The translations under genes were made by a program, and so were the position numbers. From NCBI GenBank assembly GCA_019187225.1, contig JABAQQ010000020.1:79327-143326 (forward strand): DNA of 64,000 bases, in the 5' to 3' direction. Below the pieces are notes generated by a model. The model did not search any database. It worked only from the letters and a program-made list of their open reading frames with translations, and was not told the DNA's origin. Origin of the DNA: Saprospiraceae bacterium. Its GTDB lineage: Bacteria; Bacteroidota; Bacteroidia; Chitinophagales; Saprospiraceae. Shown piece by piece: positions 48,511-56,701 of the stretch. Each line of letters starts with the position of its first letter. Position 1 is the first letter of the stretch.

Positions 48511-48626
48511 GTCATTAAAGTAATTGGGGTAAATTAACGCGAGTTGTGACCTGCTCAACTTGCGTTGATTATTGGAACAAGAAGAATTCCCCAATTACCC
48601 CCAATTACCCCAATTACTTTAATGAC
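48511..48626. repeat. Perfect 22-bp inverted repeat around TAATTGGGG words
   Basis: Arms 48511-48532 and 48605-48626 (GTCATTAAAGTAATTGGGGT... and complement) enclose a 72-bp loop with a second nested stem (AACGCGAGTTG/CAACTTGCGTT) and a direct repeat of CCCCAATTA (three C-tracts). The right arm reaches the presumed start of the EngB gene, so it may influence its translation or read as a cruciform. Confidence 0.8.
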
Positions 48627-48660
48627 GAACAACGAATTCCCTACCTTCGCCCTCCGAACC

Positions 48661-49254
48661 ATGGAAGTCACCAGTGCCGAATTTGTAGCCAGTTACCCGA
48701 AAGCGAGTCAATGCCCGAAAGACGGCAGGCCGGAGTTCGCGTTTATCGGCCGCTCCAATGTGGGGAAGTCGTCGCTGATCAACATGCTGACGCGCAAGGG
48801 CCTGGCCAAAGTATCCGCTACGCCGGGCAAGACGCGGCTGCTCAATTATTTTCTCATCAACAAGACCTGGTACCTGGTGGATTTGCCCGGCTATGGCTAC
48901 GCCCGCGTCTCGAAAGAGCAGCAAAAAACGCTGGCGAACATGATCAACGGCTATTTTCTGAACCGGAAAGAACTCATTTGCGCTTTCGTTTTGATAGATT
49001 CCAATATTCCTCCGACTAAAATTGATCTCGAATTTATCAACGGTTTGGGCGAAAACGGAATTCCTTTCGCCATCGCTTTTACCAAAACCGACCGCATCGG
49101 GAAAACGACTTTAGATAAAAATATTGCCCTGTTTATGGACGAGTTGAGTAAAACCTGGGAGACCTTGCCGCCCTGTTTCATCACATCTTCGGAGCGAAAA
49201 ACAGGCAAAACCGAGATTTTGGATTTTATCGGGAAAGCACTGAAACAGCTTTAG
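48661..49254 (+). CDS. engB: Ribosome biogenesis GTPase EngB/YihA
   Basis: 197 residues with the G1-G4 motifs of EngB: FIGRSNVGKSSLI, TPGKTRLLNYF, VDLPGYGYARVS, FTKTDRIGK. Needed for 50S ribosome assembly or cell-cycle checks. ATG 48661 (MEVTSAEF) is preferred to 48622 because the latter falls inside the inverted repeat and would add 13 residues not seen in the family. It starts a co-oriented run with the acyltransferase. Confidence 0.88.
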   Translation: MEVTSAEFVASYPKASQCPKDGRPEFAFIGRSNVGKSSLINMLTRKGLAKVSATPGKTRLLNYFLINKTWYLVDLPGYGYARVSKEQQKTLANMINGYFLNRKELICAFVLIDSNIPPTKIDLEFINGLGENGIPFAIAFTKTDRIGKTTLDKNIALFMDELSKTWETLPPCFITSSERKTGKTEILDFIGKALKQL

Positions 49255-49260
49255 GTGTAA

Positions 49261-49289
49261 CCCCAACCCTCTACCCTCTACCATCTACC
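49261..49289. repeat. Short-word repeat CCCTCTACC
   Basis: AACCCTCTACCCTCTACCATC and so on: three copies of a 7-9 bp word in the 44-bp gap between engB and the acyltransferase gene. Matches the words in that gene at 50273-50303. Confidence 0.6.
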
Positions 49290-49298
49290 TTATTATCC

Positions 49299-51110
49299 GT
49301 GAAAAAAAACGTAACCATATACCCACGCGTCATCGAGCGCATGGAAGACTGGCCGATCTACCGGCTGAGCAAAGACCGTGCGGAGTTCATCCGCGAGATT
49401 GACGAATTCACGTTCAACCGCATTGCCAACCGCCACCGGAAAGACCTGGCCGATGTGTTGGTGAAAACCATCTACCAGGAACGCATCCGCATCAAGGAAT
49501 CGCCCTGGAAAGTGGACCCTCCCAATGAACGGCAGTTCTGGAACAGGATCAGCAAAAGACTCATCAAAAAATCGCTCGACCGCAACGACGCAGAAGCCAA
49601 GGCCGCGGCGGAAGATATCCTGCAAAAGATCATTCATCGCTATTCGGAAGAAATTGTCGGTACCTTCCAGGTCGGTACCTTCAAGTTTGCACAGCGCTTC
49701 CTCACTGCCTTTTTCAACCGGCTGTTCAATGCGGCCGTCGGCAAGAGCATACGCTCCATTTTTCGCGGGCGGCGACATCTGTACGAACGCCTTAATGTGG
49801 TGGGCGATGTGGAAACGGTGCGCGCACTTTTCCAACACGGCACAGTCGTCGTAGTGCCCACTCACAGCAGCAACCTCGACTCTATCCTCGTAGGTTATGC
49901 CATGGACCAGATCATGGGTTTGCCATCGTTCAGTTATGGCGCGGGGCTGAATCTCTACAATTTCGGCCCGGCGGCCTATTTTATGAACCGTCTCGGCGCT
50001 TATCGTGTGGACCGCCGCAAAAAAAATTCCATCTACCTCGAAACGCTCAAGGCCATGAGCAATCTCAGCATCCAGCGCGGCGTCAACAGCCTGTTTTTTC
50101 CGGGCGGCACGCGCTCGCGTTCCGGCGCGCTGGAGGCCGACCTCAAAATGGGCTTGCTCGGTACGGCGGTAGAAGCGCAGCGGGCAATGTGCCAGGGATT
50201 GGGGATTGCATCGCCTGCGGCAAGCCTATGGCGACCGAAAGGAGATTTGGGATCAGAGAAGGACGCACTTTCGCCATCTACCGTCCACCGTCCACCGTCC
50301 ACCGGGAAAAAAGTCTTCATCGTCCCGATGGTGCTTTGTTACAATTTTGTGCTCGAAGCGCCTTTTCTCATCGAGCAACATCTGCGCAGCACAGGCAAGG
50401 AGAACTACCTCCGCCTGAAAGACGAAGGCACGAGTGTACGCGCCTGGTTGCGCTTTATCTGGCGGTTTTTCAGCACCACGAGCGATATCACGCTCAGCGT
50501 AGGCCGGCCGATGGACGTTCTGGGCAATTTTGTGGACGCAGAAGGACGAAGTTTCGACCGCTTTGGCAATGGACTGGACGTCAGCGAATATTTCATGGGC
50601 CGGAAAAACGAGATCAATGAAGACCGGCAGCGCGAGGAAGAATACACCAAACTGCTCGCCGAACGCATCGTGGAGCGATATCATGTGGAAAATATCGTGT
50701 TGAGCAGCCACCTCGTGGCTTATGCCGTGTTTGAAATGTTGTTGCACGAAAATCCGAAACTCGACCTGTTCGGTATCCTGCGCCTGCCTCCCGACGACTA
50801 TGTTTTCCCTTTCCGCGCCGTGGAAGAAGTGGTGGAACAAATGCAGGAAAAGCTCGTGGAATGGAAAGAACAGGGAAAGATCCGCCTGGCGCCCGAAATT
50901 CACCGCGCCGCCGCCGACGTGGTGCGCGACGGGGTGAAAAACCTCGGCGTTTTCCATACCGAAAAACCGCTGGGGTTTACCAGGGACGGCGACATTGTTT
51001 CGTCCAATTTCCGTGTGTTGTATTTTTACCACAACCGGCTGGAGAACTATCAATTGGATAAATATGTGCACTGGAAAGCGGAGGAGATCGAGGTGTTGAA
51101 GGTGGATTGA
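49299..51110 (+). CDS. Glycerol-3-phosphate/lysophosphatidate acyltransferase, PlsB-like
   Basis: 603 residues from GTG 49299. The acyltransferase core is VVVPTHSSNLDSILVGY (HX4D catalytic), LNLYNFGPAAYFMNRLGAYRVDRR, SLFFPGGTRSRSGAL (FPxGTRS), and VPMVLCYNFVLEAPFLI. The size fits PlsB-type enzymes, which start phospholipid synthesis at the membrane. Residues about 325-340 (DALSPSTVHRPPSTGKK) are encoded by a triple repeat CCGTCCAC, an in-frame insertion that seems tolerated as a loop. The first half before the core is a helical domain. Confidence 0.85.
   Translation: MKKNVTIYPRVIERMEDWPIYRLSKDRAEFIREIDEFTFNRIANRHRKDLADVLVKTIYQERIRIKESPWKVDPPNERQFWNRISKRLIKKSLDRNDAEAKAAAEDILQKIIHRYSEEIVGTFQVGTFKFAQRFLTAFFNRLFNAAVGKSIRSIFRGRRHLYERLNVVGDVETVRALFQHGTVVVVPTHSSNLDSILVGYAMDQIMGLPSFSYGAGLNLYNFGPAAYFMNRLGAYRVDRRKKNSIYLETLKAMSNLSIQRGVNSLFFPGGTRSRSGALEADLKMGLLGTAVEAQRAMCQGLGIASPAASLWRPKGDLGSEKDALSPSTVHRPPSTGKKVFIVPMVLCYNFVLEAPFLIEQHLRSTGKENYLRLKDEGTSVRAWLRFIWRFFSTTSDITLSVGRPMDVLGNFVDAEGRSFDRFGNGLDVSEYFMGRKNEINEDRQREEEYTKLLAERIVERYHVENIVLSSHLVAYAVFEMLLHENPKLDLFGILRLPPDDYVFPFRAVEEVVEQMQEKLVEWKEQGKIRLAPEIHRAAADVVRDGVKNLGVFHTEKPLGFTRDGDIVSSNFRVLYFYHNRLENYQLDKYVHWKAEEIEVLKVD
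50273..50303 (+). repeat. In-frame CCGTCCAC repeat within the acyltransferase
   Basis: Three copies of CCGTCCAC preceded by CCATCTA in frame, encoding the STVHRPPST segment. The same word family lies in the type IIG gene (3671-3702) and in the gap at 49261-49289. Confidence 0.7.
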
Positions 51111-51151
51111 AAGGGGCGCTTGTGCGATCAGGCGCCCTTTTCATTTTTTTG
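51110..51151 (+). terminator. Intrinsic terminator of the acyltransferase gene
   Basis: AAAGGGGCGC, an 12-nt loop, GGCGCCCTTTT, then CATTTTTTT; the stem has one bulged G. It starts at the base after the stop. Confidence 0.8.
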
Positions 51152-51191
51152 TCTTTCCGTTTGCTTTTCTCTACTTTTGCCCGCCTTTTAA

Positions 51192-51236
51192 AGGATATTG
51201 GGATATTGGGATATTGGGATATTGGGATATTCGTAG
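51192..51236. repeat. Tandem GGGATATT repeat (G-quadruplex consensus)
   Basis: Four and a half copies of GGATATTG with G3-N5-G3-N5-G3-N5-G3 spacing, upstream of the enoyl-CoA hydratase gene on the plus strand. Followed by looser inverted-like words CCAAATCCCC and CAAATAACC. Confidence 0.85.
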
Positions 51237-51303
51237 ATTGAACCGCCTCCGCGTATATCCAAATCCCCAAATAACCAAATCAACAAATAACCAGTTACAA
51301 ACG

Positions 51304-52086
51304 ATGGTTTACGAAAATCTGAACATCAGCCACGACAACGATATCGCTGTCGTCACCATCAGCCGCGAAAAAGCGCTGAACGCCCTGAACACCCAAACCA
51401 TGCTCGAATTGAAGCATTTTTTTGGCGAAGCGGCGCATGAAACAGAAGGGCTGAAAGGCGTGGTCATTACCGGCGCCGGCGAAAAAGCCTTTGTGGCAGG
51501 GGCCGACATCACCGAATTCAGCAACCTGAGCGCTCCGGAAGGGATGCAGTTCGCCAAACGCGGACAGGAAGTGTTTTTCCTCGTCGAACGATTCCCCAAA
51601 CCCGTTGTGGCAGCCGTCAACGGCTTCGCGCTCGGCGGCGGCTGCGAATTGGCCATGGCCTGCCACCTGCGCATAGCGGGTGAAAAAGCCCGGTTCGGTC
51701 AGCCGGAAGTAAACCTCGGCCTCATCCCCGGCTACGGCGGCACGCAACGGCTCGTTCAGTACATCGGCAAGACGAAGGCGATGGAACTCCTGATGACCGC
51801 CGACATGATCGGCGCGGAAGAGGCGCAACGACTGGGCCTGGTCAATTACGTCGTGCCGGCAGGCGAAGAAGTATCAAAAGCCAAAGAATTGATCGAAAAA
51901 ATCGCCACCAAAGCCCCCTTCGCCATTGCCAAGATCATCGAAACGGTGAACTCTTACTACGAAGAAGGACTGGACGGCTTCTGGAAAGAGTTGGACGCCT
52001 TCGGCGAATGTTGCGGCACGGAAGATTTCGTGGAAGGCGCGGCGGCATTCGTGGAAAAAAGGAAAGCGAATTTTAAGGGAAAGTGA
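51304..52086 (+). CDS. Enoyl-CoA hydratase/isomerase
   Basis: 260 residues, crotonase fold: ISREKALNALNTQTMLEL, VVITGAGEKAFVAGADITEFS (oxyanion residue), KPVVAAVNGFALGGGCELAMACHLRIAGEKARFGQPEVNLGLIPGYGGTQRL, with both catalytic Glu positions (Glu in GGGCELAMA and PEVNLG). Converts enoyl-CoA to 3-hydroxyacyl-CoA in beta-oxidation, or the related butanoyl route. ATG 51304 is the first in-frame ATG after the repeat region. Confidence 0.92.
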   Translation: MVYENLNISHDNDIAVVTISREKALNALNTQTMLELKHFFGEAAHETEGLKGVVITGAGEKAFVAGADITEFSNLSAPEGMQFAKRGQEVFFLVERFPKPVVAAVNGFALGGGCELAMACHLRIAGEKARFGQPEVNLGLIPGYGGTQRLVQYIGKTKAMELLMTADMIGAEEAQRLGLVNYVVPAGEEVSKAKELIEKIATKAPFAIAKIIETVNSYYEEGLDGFWKELDAFGECCGTEDFVEGAAAFVEKRKANFKGK

Positions 52087-52091
52087 GATCA

Positions 52092-52130
52092 GTAGGCAGT
52101 AGGCAGTAGCAGTAGCAGTAGCAGTAGGCA
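52092..52130. repeat. GCAGTAGGCAGTA word repeat
   Basis: CAGTAGGCAGTAGGCAGTAG followed by CAGTAGCAGTAGCAGTAGG: words of 6 and 7 bp in the gap between two co-oriented genes. No inverted copy. Confidence 0.8.
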
Positions 52131-52182
52131 GTACCCTCTCCAATGAAGGCAAGGCAGGATTCACGATAATCCAACAGCATCC

Positions 52183-52566
52183 ATGAGCGAGTTATTTATC
52201 AAATTTATTAAATTCGGCATTGTCGGCGCATCGGGCGTGGGAGTTGATTTCGGTATCACCTGGTTGTGTAAGGAAAAGTTGCGCCTCAACAAATACGTCG
52301 CCAACAGCACCGGTTTCCTGTGCGCAGTGGTGAGCAATTACCTGCTGAACCGCGTGTGGACGTTCAACAGCCAGGATCCTGCCGTTGCCATGCAGTTTTC
52401 CAAATTTCTGCTGGCCTCTTTGATCGGATTGGGGATCAACAACGGCATCATTTATCTGCTCAACGAGCGGCTTGGCGTAAAATTCTATACTTCCAAACTT
52501 ATAGCTACCGGCGTGGTGACGCTCTGGAATTTTTGGGCAAATTACACTTTTACCTTCCATGCATAG
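52183..52566 (+). CDS. GtrA-like membrane protein
   Basis: 127 residues with four helices (FIKFGIVGASGVGVDFGITWL; VANSTGFLCAVVSNYLLNRVWTF; FSKFLLASLIGLGINNGIIYLL; IATGVVTLWNFWANYTFTFH), the GtrA family (NYLLNRVWTF, NFWANYTFTF). GtrA proteins flip or support undecaprenyl-linked sugars or teichoic/arabinogalactan glycosylation. Confidence 0.9.
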   Translation: MSELFIKFIKFGIVGASGVGVDFGITWLCKEKLRLNKYVANSTGFLCAVVSNYLLNRVWTFNSQDPAVAMQFSKFLLASLIGLGINNGIIYLLNERLGVKFYTSKLIATGVVTLWNFWANYTFTFHA

Positions 52567-52569
52567 CGC

Positions 52570-52645
52570 GAGGTTTAGCAGGGTTTAGGAGGTTTAGAGT
52601 AAACTTTTCTAAATCCTGCTAAACCCTCCTAAACCCCTCTAAACA
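52570..52645. repeat. GGTTTAG word repeat with inverted copy between convergent genes
   Basis: GGTTTAGCAGGGTTTAGGAGG on the left and TAAACCCTCCTAAACCCCTC on the right, each with three units, in the 84-bp gap between GtrA (plus) and the cold-shock gene (minus). Probably a bidirectional terminator. Confidence 0.75.
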
Positions 52646-52650
52646 ATTGC

Positions 52651-52842
52651 TCAGGCCAATTTGACCTCCACTGCGGTCATACCTTTTTTGCCGCGTTTGG
52701 TTTCGAACGTGACGGTATCGCCGTTACGTACTTTATCTATCAAACCGGTAACGTGGACAAAAACTTCCTGATTGGTGTCTTCTTCCACAATAAAGCCATA
52801 GCCTTTGGTTTCGTTGAAGAATTTGACGGTTCCTTTGTACAT
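52651..52842 (-). CDS. Cold-shock protein, CspA family
   Basis: 63 residues, one OB-fold cold-shock domain: MYKGTVKFFNETKGYGFIVEEDTNQEVFVHVTGLIDKVRNGDTVTFETKRGKKGMTAVEVKLA, with RNP1 KGYGFI and RNP2 VFVHV. An RNA chaperone. The ATG at 52842 is the only suitable start; the longer frame upstream is out of place. Confidence 0.95.
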   Translation of the reverse strand: MYKGTVKFFNETKGYGFIVEEDTNQEVFVHVTGLIDKVRNGDTVTFETKRGKKGMTAVEVKLA

Positions 52843-52913
52843 GAAAAAATATTTAAGAAATGAAAAATGTGATGGGGGCTCCTGGAATTGGTAATTGAAG
52901 CAATTAGCCATAA

Positions 52914-54878
52914 TCACCCTTCCTGTTTTCCTCCCCGTACCCGTTTCAGACTTACTTCTTTTACCGGTTCCAGCACCAGCGGCGCCTTTTCCACATCCAC
53001 CGAGTCGCTGTCGAGGCCGAACCAGTTTTTGGGTGAAGATACCCAACCTTTTACCGTAAGATAAATGGACATGATCAGTTGCTCGGGCCAGGGCAGTTCG
53101 TTCTCGTTGGACAAAAATTCCTGCATCAACACGAAACGGAAATCGCCGGTGGGGTATTTGCTGCTGGTGCTATGGTAACGCGAATAAACGTTCAATTCTT
53201 CGTTTTCCAAAAGGTCTTCGACCACCTTTTTCATGAACAGATTCATGCGTTGCTGCACCCGGAAGCCAAGGCGGAAATTCACCTTGTACAAGTCGTCGGG
53301 TGCGATGGTATTCACTTCGTATTCCATGGTATAGGGCTCGTCGGTCGTTTCGATGTGAACGAACCAATACACATCCGCCCTTTTGGGTTGGGTTTGAAGA
53401 ATGGAATACAAGATGCGGTCCTCCACGTTTTTCGGGTTTTTGGCGCCGGTGAGGAAAACGAGATTGGTGGCATATTTGGGAATGTCGTCGTCGTTGCTCA
53501 GGGAAATGAGTTGATCCACGTACTCCCTGATCCTGACCTCGTCGGAGTAACGCTGGCGGATGCGTTTGGCATTTACCCACAGCACCATTGTTCCCGTCAG
53601 CAATCCCGCCATCAGCACCGTTGCGTAACCGCCTTCGTGAAATTTCGCACCGTTGGCAATCAGGAACAATCCTTCAAGCAAGATATAAAAAACCAGCATC
53701 AACCAGATCAACGCCGAATGGATGCGCTTCACCACCAGCCAGTTGGACAACAGGATCGTGGTGCACAACATGGCCAGCACGATGGCCAGCCCGTAGGCCG
53801 CTTCCATTGCTCCGCTGTGTTTGAACAACAAAACGACCCCAATACACCCCACCCAAAGGAAGGTGTTCACAGCGGGGATGTAAATCTGCCCTTTCATATT
53901 GGTGGGGAATTTCACCGTCAATTTCGGCAACAAACCCAGCCGCACGGCCTCGGAGACCAATGTGAAAGACCCGGAAATAAGCGCCTGGCTCGCGATGATG
54001 GCGGCCAGGGTAGCGATGATGATGCCCGGCCAGAGAAACCAGTGCGGCATCATACCGTAAAACGGATTTTCATCCAAATGCTGTCCTTCGTGGTGCAACA
54101 ACCAGGCCGCCTGACCTAAGTAGTTGATTACCAGACACGTTTTTACAAAAATCCAGCTTACCTGAATATTCCGGCGACCGCAATGCCCCAGGTCGGCATA
54201 GAGCGCCTCCGCTCCTGTGGTGCACAGGAATACTGCCCCCAAAATGAAAATACCTTTAGGATTTGACAGCAACAATTGAATGCCGTAGTGGGGACTGAGC
54301 GCTGCCAGCACTTCCAGATCATGGCTGATATTGGCAAGTCCCAATACGGCCAGCATCGAAAACCATAGGAGCATGACAGGGCCAAAACCTTTCCCTACCG
54401 CCGCCGTTCCGAAACGCTGTACAAAAAACAGCACCGAAATAATGACAATGGTAATGGTCATCGTCGGTATACCCGGATACTTCAATTCCAATCCTTCGAC
54501 CGCGGAAGAGACCGAAATCGGCGGGGTGATCATTCCGTCGGAGATCATGGCGGCGCCTCCGATGATGGCCGGATAAAGAAGCCAGCGTTTGCGCCTGCGG
54601 ACAAGGGTATAGAGCGAAAAAATGCCCCCTTCACCGTTGTTGTCGGCCTGAAGTGTGAGCAGCACGTATTTGACGGTCGTCTGCAGCGTAAGGGTCCAAA
54701 ACACAAGCGATACCCCTCCCAAGACGGTCATCCGGTCAATGATATTTCCTTCCCCCACAATGGCTTTCATTACATAAAGCGGCGAAGTGCCGATGTCGCC
54801 GTAAATGATGCCTAATGTAATGATCAGTCCCGCCCAGGTGAGGGGATGGTGTCCATGGTGGTTGCTTTGAGCTTTCAC
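52914..54878 (-). CDS. kup: Kup-type potassium uptake transporter
   Basis: 654 residues from GTG 54878. The N-terminal transport core shows GIIYGDIGTSPLYVMKAIV, LQADNNGEGGIFSLYTLVRR, VRLGLLPKL and ANGAKFHEGGYATVL, the Kup signatures, with about twelve helices to residue 440 and then a cytosolic C-terminal domain. Takes up K+ by H+ symport. TACTTTTG on the minus strand (54901-54908) would place transcription start near 54895, so GTG 54878 is more likely than the upstream ATG at 54950. Confidence 0.9.
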   Translation of the reverse strand: MKAQSNHHGHHPLTWAGLIITLGIIYGDIGTSPLYVMKAIVGEGNIIDRMTVLGGVSLVFWTLTLQTTVKYVLLTLQADNNGEGGIFSLYTLVRRRKRWLLYPAIIGGAAMISDGMITPPISVSSAVEGLELKYPGIPTMTITIVIISVLFFVQRFGTAAVGKGFGPVMLLWFSMLAVLGLANISHDLEVLAALSPHYGIQLLLSNPKGIFILGAVFLCTTGAEALYADLGHCGRRNIQVSWIFVKTCLVINYLGQAAWLLHHEGQHLDENPFYGMMPHWFLWPGIIIATLAAIIASQALISGSFTLVSEAVRLGLLPKLTVKFPTNMKGQIYIPAVNTFLWVGCIGVVLLFKHSGAMEAAYGLAIVLAMLCTTILLSNWLVVKRIHSALIWLMLVFYILLEGLFLIANGAKFHEGGYATVLMAGLLTGTMVLWVNAKRIRQRYSDEVRIREYVDQLISLSNDDDIPKYATNLVFLTGAKNPKNVEDRILYSILQTQPKRADVYWFVHIETTDEPYTMEYEVNTIAPDDLYKVNFRLGFRVQQRMNLFMKKVVEDLLENEELNVYSRYHSTSSKYPTGDFRFVLMQEFLSNENELPWPEQLIMSIYLTVKGWVSSPKNWFGLDSDSVDVEKAPLVLEPVKEVSLKRVRGGKQEG

Positions 54879-54939
54879 TGCAATTCTGTTTTGTAAAGGG
54901 CAAAAGTATGGAAGGGTTGCAAATAAGTCATTGAATGTC

Positions 54940-55006
54940 ATTAAATTCATTAGGGGTCATTCGAGCCATTTTTTATTGACCCCTAATGACCCCTAATGAA
55001 TTTAAT
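54940..55006. repeat. Perfect 20-bp inverted repeat of GGGGTCATTA words
   Basis: Arms ATTAAATTCATTAGGGGTCA (54940-54959) and complement (54987-55006) with a 27-bp loop, plus one more CCCCTAATGA copy. The word GTCATTA recurs at 58592-58654 and 48511. It lies between the Kup promoter and the 3' end of the FKBP gene. Confidence 0.85.
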
Positions 55007-55021
55007 CCCCCCCCTGATGAC

Positions 55022-55528
55022 TTAATGATGATGCCCGCCTTCGCCGTGCACATGTCCATGCGCCAGTTCCGTCGGATCGGCATCGCGCACGCTTTCCACA
55101 TGGCCGGTGAAGTAGAGATCAACGCCTGCCATTGGGTGGTTGAAATCAATTTTCACTTTGTCCAGTCCTACCCAGGCCACCATGCCCTGAAAATGGTTGC
55201 CGTTTTGGTCGGTCAGGGGGAGCATATTGCCGACTTCCAGCAGGCCGTCGGGGATTTTGCCATCCATTTCGAACATATTTTTGGGCACTTCCACGAGTGC
55301 CGAATCATCGTATTCGCCGTAAGCGCTGGCGGCGGGAATGCCGAAAGCGAACTTGTCACCGGCCTTCATTCCGGCCAGGTTTTTTTCAAAATCGGGGATC
55401 ATCATGCCGATGCCATAGATAAAAACCAGCGGCTGGCCGCCGTTAGTGGTTTCTACCAGTTGTCCGTCGGCAGTTCCTTCGGTCAGGGTGTAGTGCACGG
55501 ACACTACTTTGTTTGCTGCAATATTCAT
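55022..55528 (-). CDS. SlyD-like FKBP-type peptidyl-prolyl isomerase
   Basis: 168 residues. FKBP-type core VVSVHYTLTEGTADGQLVETTNGGQPLVFIYGIGMMIPDFEKNLAGMKAGDKFAFGIPAASAYGEYDDSALVEVPKNMF with an IF chaperone insert (PDGLLEVGNMLPLTDQNGNHFQGMVAWVGLDKVKIDFNHPMAG), and a His-rich tail AHGHVHGEGGHHH for nickel or other metal. Cytosolic chaperone/isomerase. The start at 55528 (MNIAANKV) is right for the family; CAAAGGTA at 55550-55557 is its -7 box on the minus strand. Confidence 0.92.
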   Translation of the reverse strand: MNIAANKVVSVHYTLTEGTADGQLVETTNGGQPLVFIYGIGMMIPDFEKNLAGMKAGDKFAFGIPAASAYGEYDDSALVEVPKNMFEMDGKIPDGLLEVGNMLPLTDQNGNHFQGMVAWVGLDKVKIDFNHPMAGVDLYFTGHVESVRDADPTELAHGHVHGEGGHHH

Positions 55529-55634
55529 TGATAAAAAATTGGTGAGCCGCAAAGGTACGGCGATTGAAGGGGATTCAGGGCAAGTATTTAAGGGGAAGAG
55601 GCATTTTTTCCGATGTCCGGTCCATTCCGAACCG

Positions 55635-56018
55635 TCAGATGTTCTTGAATTCATCCATTTCCCGCCGCTCTTTCTTGGTAGGACGTCCGGCGCCCTTTTC
55701 GCGTTTCTCTACAACAGGTATTCCGCCCGAAAACCAGTCTTCATACTTTTTCTTTTCCGCTTCCGGCGTGATGTCTTCATAGCAGGTAAGAGCAATCGGG
55801 GCGCCCACCCGTTTTTCTATCAATTGCAGAGCGCGGTATTGAAAGTGAAAACCCTCTTTTTTGACCCATACAATCTCGCCTTCCGACAGCAGGTAAGAAG
55901 GTTTCACGGCTTCGCCGTTGATTTTTACTTTTCCAGCCTTGCAGGCGTCGGTGGCAATGGTGCGGCTTTTGAATATGCGCACGCTCCACAGCCATTTGTC
56001 AATCCGGACTTTGTTCAT
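55635..56018 (-). CDS. S4-domain RNA-binding protein (Hsp15-like)
   Basis: 127 residues: S4 domain MNKVRIDKWLWSVRIFKSRTIATDACKAGKVKINGEAVKPSYLLSEGEIVWVKKE, then a basic C-terminal tail (EKREKGAGRPTKKERREMDEF). The Hsp15 family recycles ribosomes stalled with a tRNA on the large subunit. Start and stop unambiguous. Confidence 0.9.
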   Translation of the reverse strand: MNKVRIDKWLWSVRIFKSRTIATDACKAGKVKINGEAVKPSYLLSEGEIVWVKKEGFHFQYRALQLIEKRVGAPIALTCYEDITPEAEKKKYEDWFSGGIPVVEKREKGAGRPTKKERREMDEFKNI

Positions 56019-56040
56019 TGTCGGTGCATAAAAGTTGATG

Positions 56041-56190
56041 AGGGTTGATAAGGGTTGATGAGGGTTGATAAGGGTTGATGAGGGTTGATAAGGGTTGATG
56101 AGGGTTGATAAGGGTTGATGAGGGTTGATAAGGGTTGATGAGAGCGCCGAAAATCAACCTCCTCAACTTTTATCAACCCTTATCAACCCC
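56041..56190. repeat. GGGTTGATAA tandem repeat with inverted copy (G-quadruplex consensus)
   Basis: Five exact 20-bp units (56041-56140), each made of two 10-bp words AGGGTTGATA and AGGGTTGATG: ten GGG tracts with 7-nt spacing on the plus strand, followed at 56153-56190 by CAACCTCCTCAACTTTTATC-type inverted words. Fits G3-N7 repeated quadruplex spacing. In the gap between the S4 gene and the next lipoprotein gene. Confidence 0.92.
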
Positions 56191-56287
56191 AAAAAAACAG
56201 CGACCCGGCAAACGCAAAGTTCGCCAGGCCGCGGGAATTTTAAGCGGGATAAATCACAGGATTATCATTTCTCGCAATTGTTTCGGA

Positions 56288-56701
56288 TTATTCATCTGCG
56301 CGTTCAAACGTGATCTCGATCTTGTCGCCGTCCTGTATGGTTTCGACGATCAGTTCGTCGCCCGAAAATTCCAGGACTTCGTAGGATTCCGATTCGTCTG
56401 TGTCGTCGTAAGTCAGTTCGATTTCTTCGCTGCCATCCGTTGACCATTCGCCTTTGGGATTGGTCGTCGTCATATTGCCGCTGAAGATATCGGTCGTTTT
56501 GAGCGTGGCTTTGAAATCTTTATCGGCTTGCAGTTCGAGGTCGAGCGAAAAATAACTGGTGACGTCGTTTCCGTTGAGTTTCACATTGACAGATTGCCAT
56601 TCGCCGGTTATCTTTTCTTCGAAGGTAGCTTCTTTTTTGCAGGCGGTGAATGACAAGGCGGTGATGAGGAGTACCGGGAGGTTGAAAAATGACTTCTTCA
56701 T
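56288..56701 (-). CDS. Lipocalin-like lipoprotein
   Basis: 137 residues. Lipobox ITALSFTACKK gives Cys at about 21; the mature part has a lipocalin-like beta pattern (ITGEWQSVNVKLNGNDVTSYFSLDLELQADKDFKATLKT...GEWSTDGSEEIELTYDDTDESESYEVLEFSGDELIVET). Envelope protein of unknown ligand. Confidence 0.75.
   Translation of the reverse strand: MKKSFFNLPVLLITALSFTACKKEATFEEKITGEWQSVNVKLNGNDVTSYFSLDLELQADKDFKATLKTTDIFSGNMTTTNPKGEWSTDGSEEIELTYDDTDESESYEVLEFSGDELIVETIQDGDKIEITFERADE

Noticed and set aside
56041-56190. CRISPR array
   Set aside because: Units are contiguous without spacers and made of 10-bp words.
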